Shown here one piece after another: positions 7,238 through 14,601 of a stretch of 21,432 bases of DNA. This DNA comes from Chloroflexota bacterium (lineage in GTDB: Bacteria > Chloroflexota > Limnocylindria > Limnocylindrales > CSP1-4): positions 1-21,432 of the forward strand of contig JAICUV010000025.1 in NCBI GenBank assembly GCA_025935655.1. Direction: 5' to 3'. The notes beneath the pieces were generated by a model. It ran no database searches. It saw only the letters and a program-made list of their open reading frames with translations, and was not told the DNA's origin. Position 1 is the first letter of the stretch. Each line of letters begins with the position of its first letter. The position numbers were made by a program, and so were the translations under genes.

Positions 7238-8581
7238 ATGGAGCTGAACGACGCCTTCCACCGGATCTTCCGGCAGCACCTGCTGGTCATCCTCCTCATG
7301 GTGGCGGTGTGCGTGACCGGCGCGGCCGTCCTCGGTCTCGGTGAGAAGCCGTCGTACACGGCGTCGACCCGGCTCGTGCTCGACACCCAGGATCCGCAGT
7401 CCAGCACGGGATCGACGGTCATCGGCGACACTGCAAAGGCGATCGCCACGAGCCCGGTCGAGGTTAGCGCGGCGCTGTCCCAGGCACACATCGCGGACCG
7501 GAACCCGACGGAAGTCGCGAAGCACGTGTCGGTCAGCCCCCTCGGAACCTCCGGGGTGCTCCAGCTGTCCGTCACCGACAGCAAGCCGGCATACGCTCGC
7601 GCCCTCGCGAACGCCCTCGCCGAGCAGGTCATCCGGACTCGCAGCACGGTGAACACCCGCCGGATCGACCAGATCTCGGCCGACCTCGACGGCCGGATCC
7701 GCGTCCTCAACCAGCGGATCGCCGGTGCGGATGCGGCCGTCGATCAGTTCAACCGTCAGCTCGCGGCGGGCCAGACGGGCACGGCCGCGGCCCGCCTACG
7801 CTCGCAGATCGACTCGGAGTCGCGGCTGCGTGACTTCGACGCCGAGCAGCGCGGTGTCCTGGTGTCGGAGCGGCTCGGTCTGCTCTCGACGGACGCACTC
7901 CGTCCGCAGGCCTCGGTGATCAGCCGGGCGACGCTCCCACGGGACGCCGATGCCAGCCGGCGCGTGCCGGACCTCATGCTGGGACTGCTGCTGGGGCTCA
8001 TCCTCGGTATCGGGGCGGCAGCCCTGATCGAGACGTTCAAGCCGACGCTTCACGGCGCCGAGATGCTCGCCCGCGAGTTCGGGACGTCGTACCTCGGCAC
8101 GATCCCGGCGACCGCCGGCGAGGAGGAGGCGGACCTGGGTACGGAGCCGATCACCCTCGTGCTGCGCCTGGCGGCGGAAGGGGCCGGGGTCCGGAGCGTG
8201 AATCTCCTCGCCGCGGTGCGGGATCCGGGCCTGACCGCTGCGGCCGCGAACCTGGAAGCGGCCGTCAACGGGATCTCCGGGCCGGACGCCGATCCCTCCG
8301 CCCCCGTGGCCGCCGGCGGCACCCAGCCGTACCGTCCGAGGAAGCGGGAGCGGTACGAGCCGCCGGAGGCTTCGCCGCTTCCCCTGCGCGTACGCACGTT
8401 CGGGATCGATTTCCCGGCGAGCCGAAACGGCGCTCCCAGCGGCGTGGTCCTGGTCGCACCGCAATCGCTTCGCAGGTCGCGCGTGCTCGAGGTGAAGCAC
8501 CTGCTGAGCGTGATGCCGGTGCCCGTCCTGGGCCTGATTTCATACGGATCCGGGAGCCGCTGGATGACCGAGCCCTCGTGA
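7238..8581 (+). CDS. Wzz-like chain-length/tyrosine-kinase-type protein with a degenerate kinase domain
   Basis: This 447-aa polysaccharide co-polymerase has a membrane helix at about 14-34. A Wzz extracytoplasmic domain follows, with YTASTRLVLDT at 40-50. An Arg/Gln-rich coiled-coil is at about 145-210, and a second membrane helix at about 246-264. The cytoplasmic part resembles the CpsD/Wzc BY-kinase at its edges: YLGTIP at 285-290 and GVVLVAP...VPVLGLISYG at 402-437. However, the Walker A loop is gone. Where GxGKST(T)xxNLA is expected the sequence reads VRDPGLTAAAANL (327-339), and no Walker A' or B aspartates are evident. It should regulate chain length without phosphorylating itself. The ATG follows AGGAG (7221-7225) at 12 bases. 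The glycosyltransferase gene overlaps its stop. Confidence 0.8.
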   Translation: MELNDAFHRIFRQHLLVILLMVAVCVTGAAVLGLGEKPSYTASTRLVLDTQDPQSSTGSTVIGDTAKAIATSPVEVSAALSQAHIADRNPTEVAKHVSVSPLGTSGVLQLSVTDSKPAYARALANALAEQVIRTRSTVNTRRIDQISADLDGRIRVLNQRIAGADAAVDQFNRQLAAGQTGTAAARLRSQIDSESRLRDFDAEQRGVLVSERLGLLSTDALRPQASVISRATLPRDADASRRVPDLMLGLLLGLILGIGAAALIETFKPTLHGAEMLAREFGTSYLGTIPATAGEEEADLGTEPITLVLRLAAEGAGVRSVNLLAAVRDPGLTAAAANLEAAVNGISGPDADPSAPVAAGGTQPYRPRKRERYEPPEASPLPLRVRTFGIDFPASRNGAPSGVVLVAPQSLRRSRVLEVKHLLSVMPVPVLGLISYGSGSRWMTEPS

Positions 8582-9852
8582 ACCGCGCCGGCGCTCCTCG
8601 CGCGGGGATGGTAATGGAGCTCGATCCGCGGGCGCCGGCGGGAGCCGCTGCCGCCGCCCGCGGTGCCGCGGCCCGGACGCGGCCGCTCCGGGTCGCCCAG
8701 ATCGTCACCAAGCTCACGGCCGGCGCCGGCGGCATCACGCTGCGTGGCGCGGCGGCGCTCGATCCGCGGGAGTACCGGACGACCATCCTCACCGCCGGCG
8801 AGAGCTCGCTGATCGCTCCGGCAGAGGCCGCCGGGCTGGAGGTGATCCGGCTCCAGCACATGGCCCGGGGACGGGGGCTGTACCCGTCAACCGACGTGCG
8901 GGGGATGCGAGAGCTCGTGGATCATCTGCACGCAGGCGGCTTCGACGTGGTCCACACCCACAGCGCCAAGGCAGGGGCCATCGGCCGTCTGGCGGCACGG
9001 CGGGCGGGCGCGCGGGCGATCGTGCACTCGTTTCACGGCTTCCCGTTTCACGAGTTCCAGCCGGCGGTCGTCCGCCGCTCCCTGCTCGCCGCCGAACGGG
9101 GTCTGTCGCGGATCACCGACTACTTCCTGGCCGACGGCACCATGATCGCCGCGGAGGCGGTGCGGCTCCGGCTGGCCGCATCCGGGACGATCCGCGCGAT
9201 CGCCAGCCCGGTGGACGACGGAATCGCGGCCGCGACGGCCGAGACCCGCCGCCGCGCGAGGATGCTGCTCGGGCTTCCCGAGGATGCCACGGTCGTCGGG
9301 ACGGCCGCCCGTCTCAGTCACCAGAAGGCGCCGCTCGACATGGTCCGGGCGCTCGCCCGCCTCGGACGACCGGACGTCACCGTCGTGTGGATCGGAGACG
9401 GTGAGCTCCGCTCACGCACCGAGCGGGAGATCTGCCGCTCAGGGCTCGGGAGCCGGTTCCTGCTCCTCGGCGAGCGCTCGGATGTGCCGGCGCTTCTGCC
9501 GGCGTTCGACGTGTTCGCGCTCCCGAGCCTGTACGAGGGGCTGCCGTGCGCGCTCGTCGAGGCGATGACGTGCGGCATCCCGGTCGTTGCGACGGCGGTG
9601 AACTCGGTGCCGGAGATCGTCATCGCGGGAAGAACGGGGCTGCTGGCCCGGCCCGCCGATCCGTCGTCCATGGCAGATGCCCTGCGCTCGATGCTCGACC
9701 ATCCCGCCGCTGCGGCCGAGATGGCGGCCGCAGCGCGGTCCCGGATCGGGACCGGGTTCCGGCCCGACGTGCACGCGCGTGACCTGGTCGTGGCGTACGA
9801 ATCGGCGCTCGAGCTGGCGGCCCGGCGCCGGCACATTCCCGGGGCGGCGTGA
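8578..9852 (+). CDS. GT4-family glycosyltransferase
   Basis: This 424-aa retaining glycosyltransferase of GT-B fold adds a sugar to the lipid-linked repeat unit on the cytoplasmic face. The N-terminal half has RVAQIVTKLTAGAGGITLRGA (acceptor-side loop, about 38-58) and FDVVHTHSAKAGAIGRLAA (122-140). The C-terminal half has VVGTAARLSHQKAPLDMV (239-256), WIGDGELR (271-278) and the nucleotide-sugar motif E320...E328 in LYEGLPCALVEAM. GTG 8578 overlaps the Wzz stop as GTGA. ATG 8608 and ATG 8614 are later in-frame options, and the first 35 residues are a low-complexity Ala/Arg tail. It is the only clear glycosyltransferase in the window besides the initiating enzyme, so further ones are probably encoded to the left. 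Donor and acceptor are unknown. Confidence 0.87.
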   Translation: MNRAGAPRAGMVMELDPRAPAGAAAAARGAAARTRPLRVAQIVTKLTAGAGGITLRGAAALDPREYRTTILTAGESSLIAPAEAAGLEVIRLQHMARGRGLYPSTDVRGMRELVDHLHAGGFDVVHTHSAKAGAIGRLAARRAGARAIVHSFHGFPFHEFQPAVVRRSLLAAERGLSRITDYFLADGTMIAAEAVRLRLAASGTIRAIASPVDDGIAAATAETRRRARMLLGLPEDATVVGTAARLSHQKAPLDMVRALARLGRPDVTVVWIGDGELRSRTEREICRSGLGSRFLLLGERSDVPALLPAFDVFALPSLYEGLPCALVEAMTCGIPVVATAVNSVPEIVIAGRTGLLARPADPSSMADALRSMLDHPAAAAEMAAAARSRIGTGFRPDVHARDLVVAYESALELAARRRHIPGAA

Positions 9853-10835
9853 TGCGGGCGTCCTTCGAAAGCGCCGGGGTGCAAGTGGACGTCGACTGCC
9901 AGCTTCCATGGGTCGGCGACCTCATCTCGGAGGGGACCGCCGGCGAGCTGTGTCCGCCCGCCGGCCGTTCGGCGTCGCTTCGGGTGCAGGTCGAGAGCGA
10001 CCATCGTCCGTTCAGCGCGCACGGCTGGCGGTACATGAGCCGCGGGGTGTGGCAGCGCCGCGACGGGGTGGTCGTCGAGGACGTCTGCACGACCGGGTTC
10101 GATCTCTACGCCCGGGTGCTCGGGGATGGGGCGACCTTCACGTACCGGTGGCGGCCCCGCCCCAGGAGCCGCACGGCGGCCGTCGCGCTGCGGTCGCGGT
10201 TTCACCTGCTCGCCCGGGCGGCCCTCCTCCAGTACCCCGCCCTGTGGTGGGCGGGGGCGCACGGGCGCGCACCGCTCCACGCGTCCGCGGTGGCGGAGCC
10301 TCATGCCACCCCGCTCGTCTGCGCGGCGAGCGGGGTCGGCAGGTCGACGCTGCTGGTCGCGGAGGTGGAGCGGGGCCACCGAACGACGGGCGACAACCTG
10401 GGCGTGAGCGACGGGGAATCGGTGTGGGGCCTGCTGGAGCCGGCACGTGTGGTCGGCGGCGCAGGGCGACGGATGCCGCATGGCCGGCGAGAGATCAGGA
10501 TCTCCGGCCGCGCCGCGGCGCTGACGCCGTCGTGCGTCGTGACGCTCGAGCGCGGTGACGGCGAGCGGCCGGTCCTGCTGCCGTGTGCGCCCGAGACGGC
10601 TGCACGGGCGCTGGTGACGAGCACCTACATGGCCGGCGAGCTGCGGCGGTACTGGGTATTCGCGGCGGTTCTCGCGGCGGCCACCGGCCGAGGTCCGGCG
10701 CATCCTGCGGTCGCCGACACGGCGTCGCGTCTGACGACCCGCCTGCCCTGCTGGACGGTCGCGCTCGGGCGGGAGCCGGGGGCGCGACTGGACGATCTCC
10801 TTTCGCGGGCGGAGGTCGAGACATGGGTGTCGTAG
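9849..10835 (+). CDS. HprK-like P-loop protein with altered Walker A (lysine to arginine)
   Basis: This 328-aa protein has a C-terminal half resembling the HPr kinase/phosphorylase-related fold often found beside peptide-modification or surface-polysaccharide genes. It shows LHASAV (143-148), then CAASGVGRSTLL (158-169) at the P-loop position, where the family has GxSGxGKST, and TTGDN (179-183) where the family has an (S)DD Walker B-like pair. The invariant Walker A lysine is R165 and the second Asp is Asn 183, so phosphoryl transfer may be weak or lost. The N-terminal 140 residues are unassigned, with W/R-rich beta-like stretches. The stop of the glycosyltransferase is spanned by GTGATG, so the start is GTG 9849 or ATG 9852. 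The gene overlaps the next one by 13 bases. The fold assignment is from motif order only, and a target has not been identified. Confidence 0.6.
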   Translation: MMRASFESAGVQVDVDCQLPWVGDLISEGTAGELCPPAGRSASLRVQVESDHRPFSAHGWRYMSRGVWQRRDGVVVEDVCTTGFDLYARVLGDGATFTYRWRPRPRSRTAAVALRSRFHLLARAALLQYPALWWAGAHGRAPLHASAVAEPHATPLVCAASGVGRSTLLVAEVERGHRTTGDNLGVSDGESVWGLLEPARVVGGAGRRMPHGRREIRISGRAAALTPSCVVTLERGDGERPVLLPCAPETAARALVTSTYMAGELRRYWVFAAVLAAATGRGPAHPAVADTASRLTTRLPCWTVALGREPGARLDDLLSRAEVETWVS

Positions 10836-12271
10836 CCCGGGAGCCAACCGGTCTCGTGCCGGAGGCGGGATCGCGCGTCCGCTTGATCGAGAACGCGGCC
10901 CTGCCGGCCGACCGCGCGGCGCTGCGCGTACTCCGGGCGGGGGTACGGCACGCGGACCTGGCGGCCCCGGCCGTCGCCCTTCCCGACTTCCATCACAAGG
11001 GCGACAAGGAGATGCCTTCCAGCATCGTCGTCGCCACGAGGTCGACGATCCAACCGACCTATACGAGCGCGTCGCTCAACTGCGGCATGGCGCTCGTGAC
11101 CACGGATATCGATCTCCCGGGCGATGCCGCCGTCGCCGAGTTCTACCGCCGCTTTCGCGAGAGCTACCCCTATCCGCCGTCATACCGCCGCGACCTGACG
11201 GGGTGGGACGTGGTCCGGTGCGCCGCCGAGGGCGCGGACTTCGCGGCCGAGCAGTTCGGGGTGCACCGGGAGGAGGTGAGCCGGGTCGAGCTCGGCGGCC
11301 GGGTCGACGTCGCGCATCTCGGCGGCCCCGGCCGCGTCCGGCGCGAGCTCCCGTGGTCTGTAAGGCAGCTCGGCCGGATCAGGTTCGGGACCATCGGCCC
11401 GAGCAACCACTTCCTCGAGCTTCAGGAGGTCGCCGAGGTGTTCGACCCGGCCGCGGCCGCCGCGCTCGGGCTCGCACTCGGGCAGGTCACCCTCCAGTAC
11501 CACGGCGGCGGCGGCTCGCTCCCCGGCGAGCTGGGCCTGCTGTTCGGGCGACGGAAGCGCCGGCCGCGCGCGGTCGGGATGCAGATGGCCGTCCAGAAGC
11601 CGCTCTACCACTTCGGCAGGGCGCGCTCGATCGCGGAGCTCCGGCGCAGGCGCGCGCTCTTCTTCTCGGACGACCCTCCACCGGTCGACCGCAGCACCGC
11701 CGAGGGCGAGCAGCTCTCCCTGGCGAACGCGATGGCCATGAACTACGGCTTCGCCTTCCGGCTCTCCACCTACGCGAGGCTCCGCGTGCTTCTGCACAAG
11801 CACCTGGGGGCTCGCAGTGTGCGCCTCCTCGTCGACACCTCCCACAACTCGATCTATGAGGAGGAGGTGGACGGCGAGCCCGCGATCGTGCATCGGCACA
11901 ACGCCTGCCGGATCTTCCCGGCCTCCGAGCTCGCAGGTCACCCCGTGTTCGCGCGCACGGGCCAGCCGCTCCTCCTGCCCGGAACGGGCAGGACGTCCTC
12001 GTACGTCTGCATCCCGGGCGAGCATCCCGAGCGGTCGCTGCACAGCGTCTGCCACGGGGCCGGGTCGGTGGTCGCGGATCTCTCCCGCCGGGCGATGCCG
12101 ACGAGCCGGGCGGGCTGCGGCAGTACGCTCCGCTTCACGTACGGGACCGCCCCGCCCGCCCGCGTGCCCCATATCGACGACGCCGGCATCGACGCCGTGG
12201 TCGATCTGCTCCGCGACAGCGGCATCATCCGGCCCGTCGTGCGGCTGCGGCCTTTCGCGGGGCTGACGTGA
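10823..12271 (+). CDS. Divergent RtcB-family protein (RNA ligase homologue) inside the polysaccharide locus
   Basis: This 482-aa protein follows RtcB along its length. It shows LPDFHHKGD (53-61, RtcB MPD-x-H), SASLNCGMAL (82-91, RtcB DIxCG), GTIGPSNHFLELQ (189-201), YHGGGGS (226-232, RtcB HSGSRG), AMNYGFAFR (305-313), DTSHNSIYEEE (338-348), VHRHNAC (356-362), QPLLLPGTGRTSSYV (381-395), SVCHGAGS (408-415) and RLRPF (474-478). RtcB joins RNA 2',3'-cyclic phosphate or 3'-phosphate ends to 5'-OH ends with GTP and Mn2+. Kept here are the guanylated His (H411) and metal ligands C87, H196, H227 and H341. Changed are the metal-binding Asp of DIxC (S84), the SGSRG loop, the K of VHRKGA (H359) and the C-terminal lysine of the family tail. 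ATG 10823 overlaps the previous gene and GTGA joins the next. Catalysis may be altered; true function is unknown. Confidence 0.8.
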   Translation: MGVVAREPTGLVPEAGSRVRLIENAALPADRAALRVLRAGVRHADLAAPAVALPDFHHKGDKEMPSSIVVATRSTIQPTYTSASLNCGMALVTTDIDLPGDAAVAEFYRRFRESYPYPPSYRRDLTGWDVVRCAAEGADFAAEQFGVHREEVSRVELGGRVDVAHLGGPGRVRRELPWSVRQLGRIRFGTIGPSNHFLELQEVAEVFDPAAAAALGLALGQVTLQYHGGGGSLPGELGLLFGRRKRRPRAVGMQMAVQKPLYHFGRARSIAELRRRRALFFSDDPPPVDRSTAEGEQLSLANAMAMNYGFAFRLSTYARLRVLLHKHLGARSVRLLVDTSHNSIYEEEVDGEPAIVHRHNACRIFPASELAGHPVFARTGQPLLLPGTGRTSSYVCIPGEHPERSLHSVCHGAGSVVADLSRRAMPTSRAGCGSTLRFTYGTAPPARVPHIDDAGIDAVVDLLRDSGIIRPVVRLRPFAGLT

Positions 12272-12717
12272 GCGACGGCGCGTACGCGGTCGAGCGCTGG
12301 CGGCGCAACCGACGGGTGATCGCGCCCGCCGACGCCCTCGTCGCCGAGGTGGCGCCGTTCCGGAGGAGGAACGGCGCGCTGATCCGGCGGGTGGGAGCAC
12401 TCGCCGCGGGCAGCCCGGTGGTCGTGTGCTCGCCGCCCCCCTTCGCCCGGTATCGCTGCCGGCGGTTCGCATCGGCCGCGGGGATCGACATCGACCGCGA
12501 GTACCTCGCCCTCCCGAGGCCGGGGGCACCCGCCTACCTCGTCGAGGACGCTCCGGCCGCGACCGCGTACTTCGTGCGCTCGATCCTCGTGCCGCCGCCC
12601 GGGAGGATCTGGACCGCGCCTCTCCGTCTGTGCGTGTCCGTCGTCTCGTGGCTTCCGAACCCCGGGCTGGTCCTGCGATCGGTCGCGCCGCGCACGGTGG
12701 TGGGGACGCGGCGGTGA
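12268..12717 (+). CDS. Uncharacterised 149-aa protein
   Basis: I do not recognise this protein. It is real by position: GTG 12268 overlaps the RtcB-like stop and its own TGA overlaps the GTG of the kinase gene, both as GTGA. The N-terminus is strongly basic (ERWRRNRRVIAP at 9-20, then RRRNGALIRRVG at 32-43). The centre holds VVVCSPPPFARYRCRRFASAAG (split here as VVCSPPPFAR, 52-61, and YRCRRFASAAGIDIDREYLA, 62-81), then PAYLVEDAPAATAYFVRSI. A moderately hydrophobic stretch, PLRLCVSVVSWLPNPGLVLR, lies near the C-terminus and could touch the membrane. There is no signal peptide and no catalytic motif that I know. The fixed spacing between an RtcB-like and an APH-like gene suggests a shared job. 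Confidence 0.7.
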   Translation: MSDGAYAVERWRRNRRVIAPADALVAEVAPFRRRNGALIRRVGALAAGSPVVVCSPPPFARYRCRRFASAAGIDIDREYLALPRPGAPAYLVEDAPAATAYFVRSILVPPPGRIWTAPLRLCVSVVSWLPNPGLVLRSVAPRTVVGTRR

Positions 12718-13751
12718 CCGACCTGCTTCCCGTGGACGGCCGGACCGTGCCCGCAGTCGATGCCCCGGCGCTCTCGGTGGCGGAGGTCGTCCGCGGCACC
12801 CCGGGGGTGCGTTCGGTCGTCATCGGTGTGTCCAAGGACCCGAACGCCAAGGTGACGGTGCTGCTCGTCTCGGAGCGGGATGGGATGCCCGTGATGGCGG
12901 TGAAGGTGCCGACGACGCCGATCGCCGCTGCGGCGGTCGAGTCCGAGACGGCCGCGCTCGTCGAGCTGCACGCCCGCTACTCCGGCGCCGCCATCCGAAC
13001 GATCCCGCGCGTGGTCCGCATGGTCGAGGTCGACGGTCTGCGGGGGGTCGTGATGACGGCGGTACCGGGGACGCCGATGACCCGTGGGTACGTGTGTCGG
13101 CGCCGCTCGCGGCGCGGGCGGACGGAGGCGCACCTGAGCGCCGTATCGGAATGGCTCGCGTCCCTCCACTCCGTCACCGGCGCGGGGTCCGCTCCGATCG
13201 ACATGGACAGGGGGGTGAAGTCGGAGCTCGAGACGCGGTTCGGGGATGACCGGCGCCTGGGGGATGACCTCGGCCGGCTTGCTGCGATCCACGCCAGGCT
13301 GGGGAGCGACCACGCCACGCGAGCCGTTGTGCACGGAGATCTGTGGTTCGGGAACGTGCTGGTGGGGCCGGGAGGAGTCACCGGCGTCGTCGACTGGGAG
13401 GCGGCGTGCGTGGGCGGCGAGCCGGTCCGGGACCTGGCCCGGTTCGCGATCATGTACGCCCTCTACCTCGACGAGGGTACGGGCGTGCCCGGCCGGTGGC
13501 ATGGGCGCGACGCGAAGCGCTCGCGACCCTGGGGCGACGGGATCGAGTTCGCGGTGAACGGCACCGGGTGGTTCCCTGACCTCTTCCGGGGCTTTCTCAG
13601 AGACGGGTTACGGCGCCTCGGGGCATCCCCCGCCCTGTGGCGTGACGCCGTGCTGGCGGGGGTCGCCGACGTCGCCGCCCGTACCGACGACCCGGCGTTC
13701 GGGCGCTTGCACCTGGACCTTTTTCGCCGCCTGACCGGACCTACGGGCTAG
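12714..13751 (+). CDS. APH-fold (aminoglycoside phosphotransferase-like) kinase
   Basis: This 345-aa protein of the APH/choline kinase superfamily uses ATP to phosphorylate small hydroxylated molecules. It shows AVKVP (62-66, ATP-contacting K64), E77 or E79 as the likely helix-C glutamate, the catalytic loop VVHGDLWFGNVLV (205-217, D209 and N214), and VVDWEAA (225-231, metal-binding D227). All key residues are present, so it should be active, unlike its HprK-like neighbour. An insert of about 35 residues between the catalytic Asp region and the C-terminal helices (250-285) is Gly/Trp-rich. GTG 12714 overlaps the preceding TGA. It is the last gene of the + strand locus. APH proteins in polysaccharide loci may act on sugars or lipid carriers; a resistance role is unlikely given the context. 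The substrate is unknown. Confidence 0.78.
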   Translation: MTDLLPVDGRTVPAVDAPALSVAEVVRGTPGVRSVVIGVSKDPNAKVTVLLVSERDGMPVMAVKVPTTPIAAAAVESETAALVELHARYSGAAIRTIPRVVRMVEVDGLRGVVMTAVPGTPMTRGYVCRRRSRRGRTEAHLSAVSEWLASLHSVTGAGSAPIDMDRGVKSELETRFGDDRRLGDDLGRLAAIHARLGSDHATRAVVHGDLWFGNVLVGPGGVTGVVDWEAACVGGEPVRDLARFAIMYALYLDEGTGVPGRWHGRDAKRSRPWGDGIEFAVNGTGWFPDLFRGFLRDGLRRLGASPALWRDAVLAGVADVAARTDDPAFGRLHLDLFRRLTGPTG

Positions 13752-13753
13752 GG

Positions 13754-13784
13754 GTCGGCGGCCGGCGAGCCGCTAGGAGCCGAC
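13754..13784. terminator. Candidate bidirectional hairpin between convergent genes
   Basis: GTCGGC at 13754-13759 pairs with GCCGAC at 13779-13784. Inside lies a second perfect stem, CGGC-GA-GCCG, at 13763-13772. It sits between the stop of the + strand kinase (13751) and the stop of the - strand regulator (13773), partly overlapping the latter. There is no T-tract on either side. Confidence 0.35.
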
Positions 13785-14576
13785 GGCGTGGTGCGAGCGC
13801 TCTTCGTCGACCCGGCCGATCCGGGCCCAGCGGCTGGCCTGCGTCCGGTTCGTGACGTTGAGCTTCCGGTAGATGTTGGACAGGTGGAACTTCACGGTCT
13901 GCTCGCTGACCCAGAGCTGTCGCGCGATCTCGGCGTTCGCCATACCTTCGGAGACATGCGTGAGGATCTCCCGCTCGCGGCGGGTTAGGTGCGCTCCCAG
14001 GGCTGCCCGATCGTCCCTTCTGGGCGGTTCGGCCGGTGCGGGCCCGTGCCCCTCGGAGCCCACGACGAGCCCGGGCGCGGCGGGGACCGAGGAGGGCGGC
14101 GCGAAGACGATCGAATGCTCGAAGATCTGCCGGATCGCCGAGGCGAGGTCGTCGGGCCGGACGTGCTTCATCGCGTACGCCGTGGCGCCGGCGCTGAGCA
14201 CGTCGCTCACGACGGACGCCTCGACCTGGGTCGAGAGGACGATCACCTTGATGTCGGTGCGGGCCTCGATGACATCTCGCAGATAGGAGGTGCCGCCGAT
14301 CTGGCCGGGTCCGAAATCGATGTCGGTGACGACGATGTCAGGGCGGTGCTCGACGATCAGCGCGAGACCCTCCGCAGGCGAGGTCGCCTTGCCGAGGGTG
14401 GGCAGGCCAAGTCCGCGGAGAACCGCCTCGACGGCGTCGAGCCAGAGCGGATAGGCATCGATCACGACCGCTGACGCGCGCCCCTCTCCGTGCCCGTCGC
14501 GATCTTGGCGGAGTGTCCCCACGACATCCCCCGATGGTGTAGGACGGTTTCCTTCCGGAAATCCCGTGGCAACCAT
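13773..14576 (-). CDS. Orphan LuxR/NarL-family response regulator
   Basis: The protein is up to 267 aa. An N-terminal receiver domain spans about 36-155, with acidic D40, phospho-acceptor D85 in IVVTDIDFG, S115 in VIVLST and K137 in AYAMKHV. A Pro/Ala/Gly linker (160-193) leads to a LuxR-type helix-turn-helix at about 196-253, LTRREREILTHVSEGMANAE through VSEQTVKFHLSNIYRKL. This is the NarL layout: phosphorylation should free the DNA-binding domain. No histidine kinase is in the window. The annotated start ATG 14574-14576 overlaps the -10 of a candidate promoter. GTG at 14522, preceded by GGGGGA, may be the true start and would leave the receiver domain whole. The gene is divergent from the beta-helix gene and convergent with the polysaccharide locus, so control of one or both is plausible but not shown. 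Confidence 0.85.
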   Translation of the reverse strand: MVATGFPEGNRPTPSGDVVGTLRQDRDGHGEGRASAVVIDAYPLWLDAVEAVLRGLGLPTLGKATSPAEGLALIVEHRPDIVVTDIDFGPGQIGGTSYLRDVIEARTDIKVIVLSTQVEASVVSDVLSAGATAYAMKHVRPDDLASAIRQIFEHSIVFAPPSSVPAAPGLVVGSEGHGPAPAEPPRRDDRAALGAHLTRREREILTHVSEGMANAEIARQLWVSEQTVKFHLSNIYRKLNVTNRTQASRWARIGRVDEERSHHAVGS

Positions 14577-14601
14577 ATCCAGACCAGGGTGAACTCGTCA
14601 A
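14572..14601 (-). promoter_or_regulatory. Candidate promoter of the response regulator
   Basis: Read on the - strand, TTGACG (complement of 14596-14601) and TATGGT (complement of 14572-14577) are 18 bases apart and close to the vegetative consensus. The -10 covers the upstream ATG at 14576, so transcripts from here would begin after it and translation would have to use a later codon such as GTG 14522. Confidence 0.45.

Noticed and set aside
10823..12271. Housekeeping RtcB RNA-repair gene
   Set aside because: No archease, RtcA or RtcR gene is nearby, several catalytic-site residues differ, and the gene is locked into a polysaccharide locus.
12714..13751. APH-fold kinase as an antibiotic-resistance gene
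   Set aside because: The fold is shared by many small-molecule kinases. It is coupled to polysaccharide-locus genes and no mobile element or resistance context is present.
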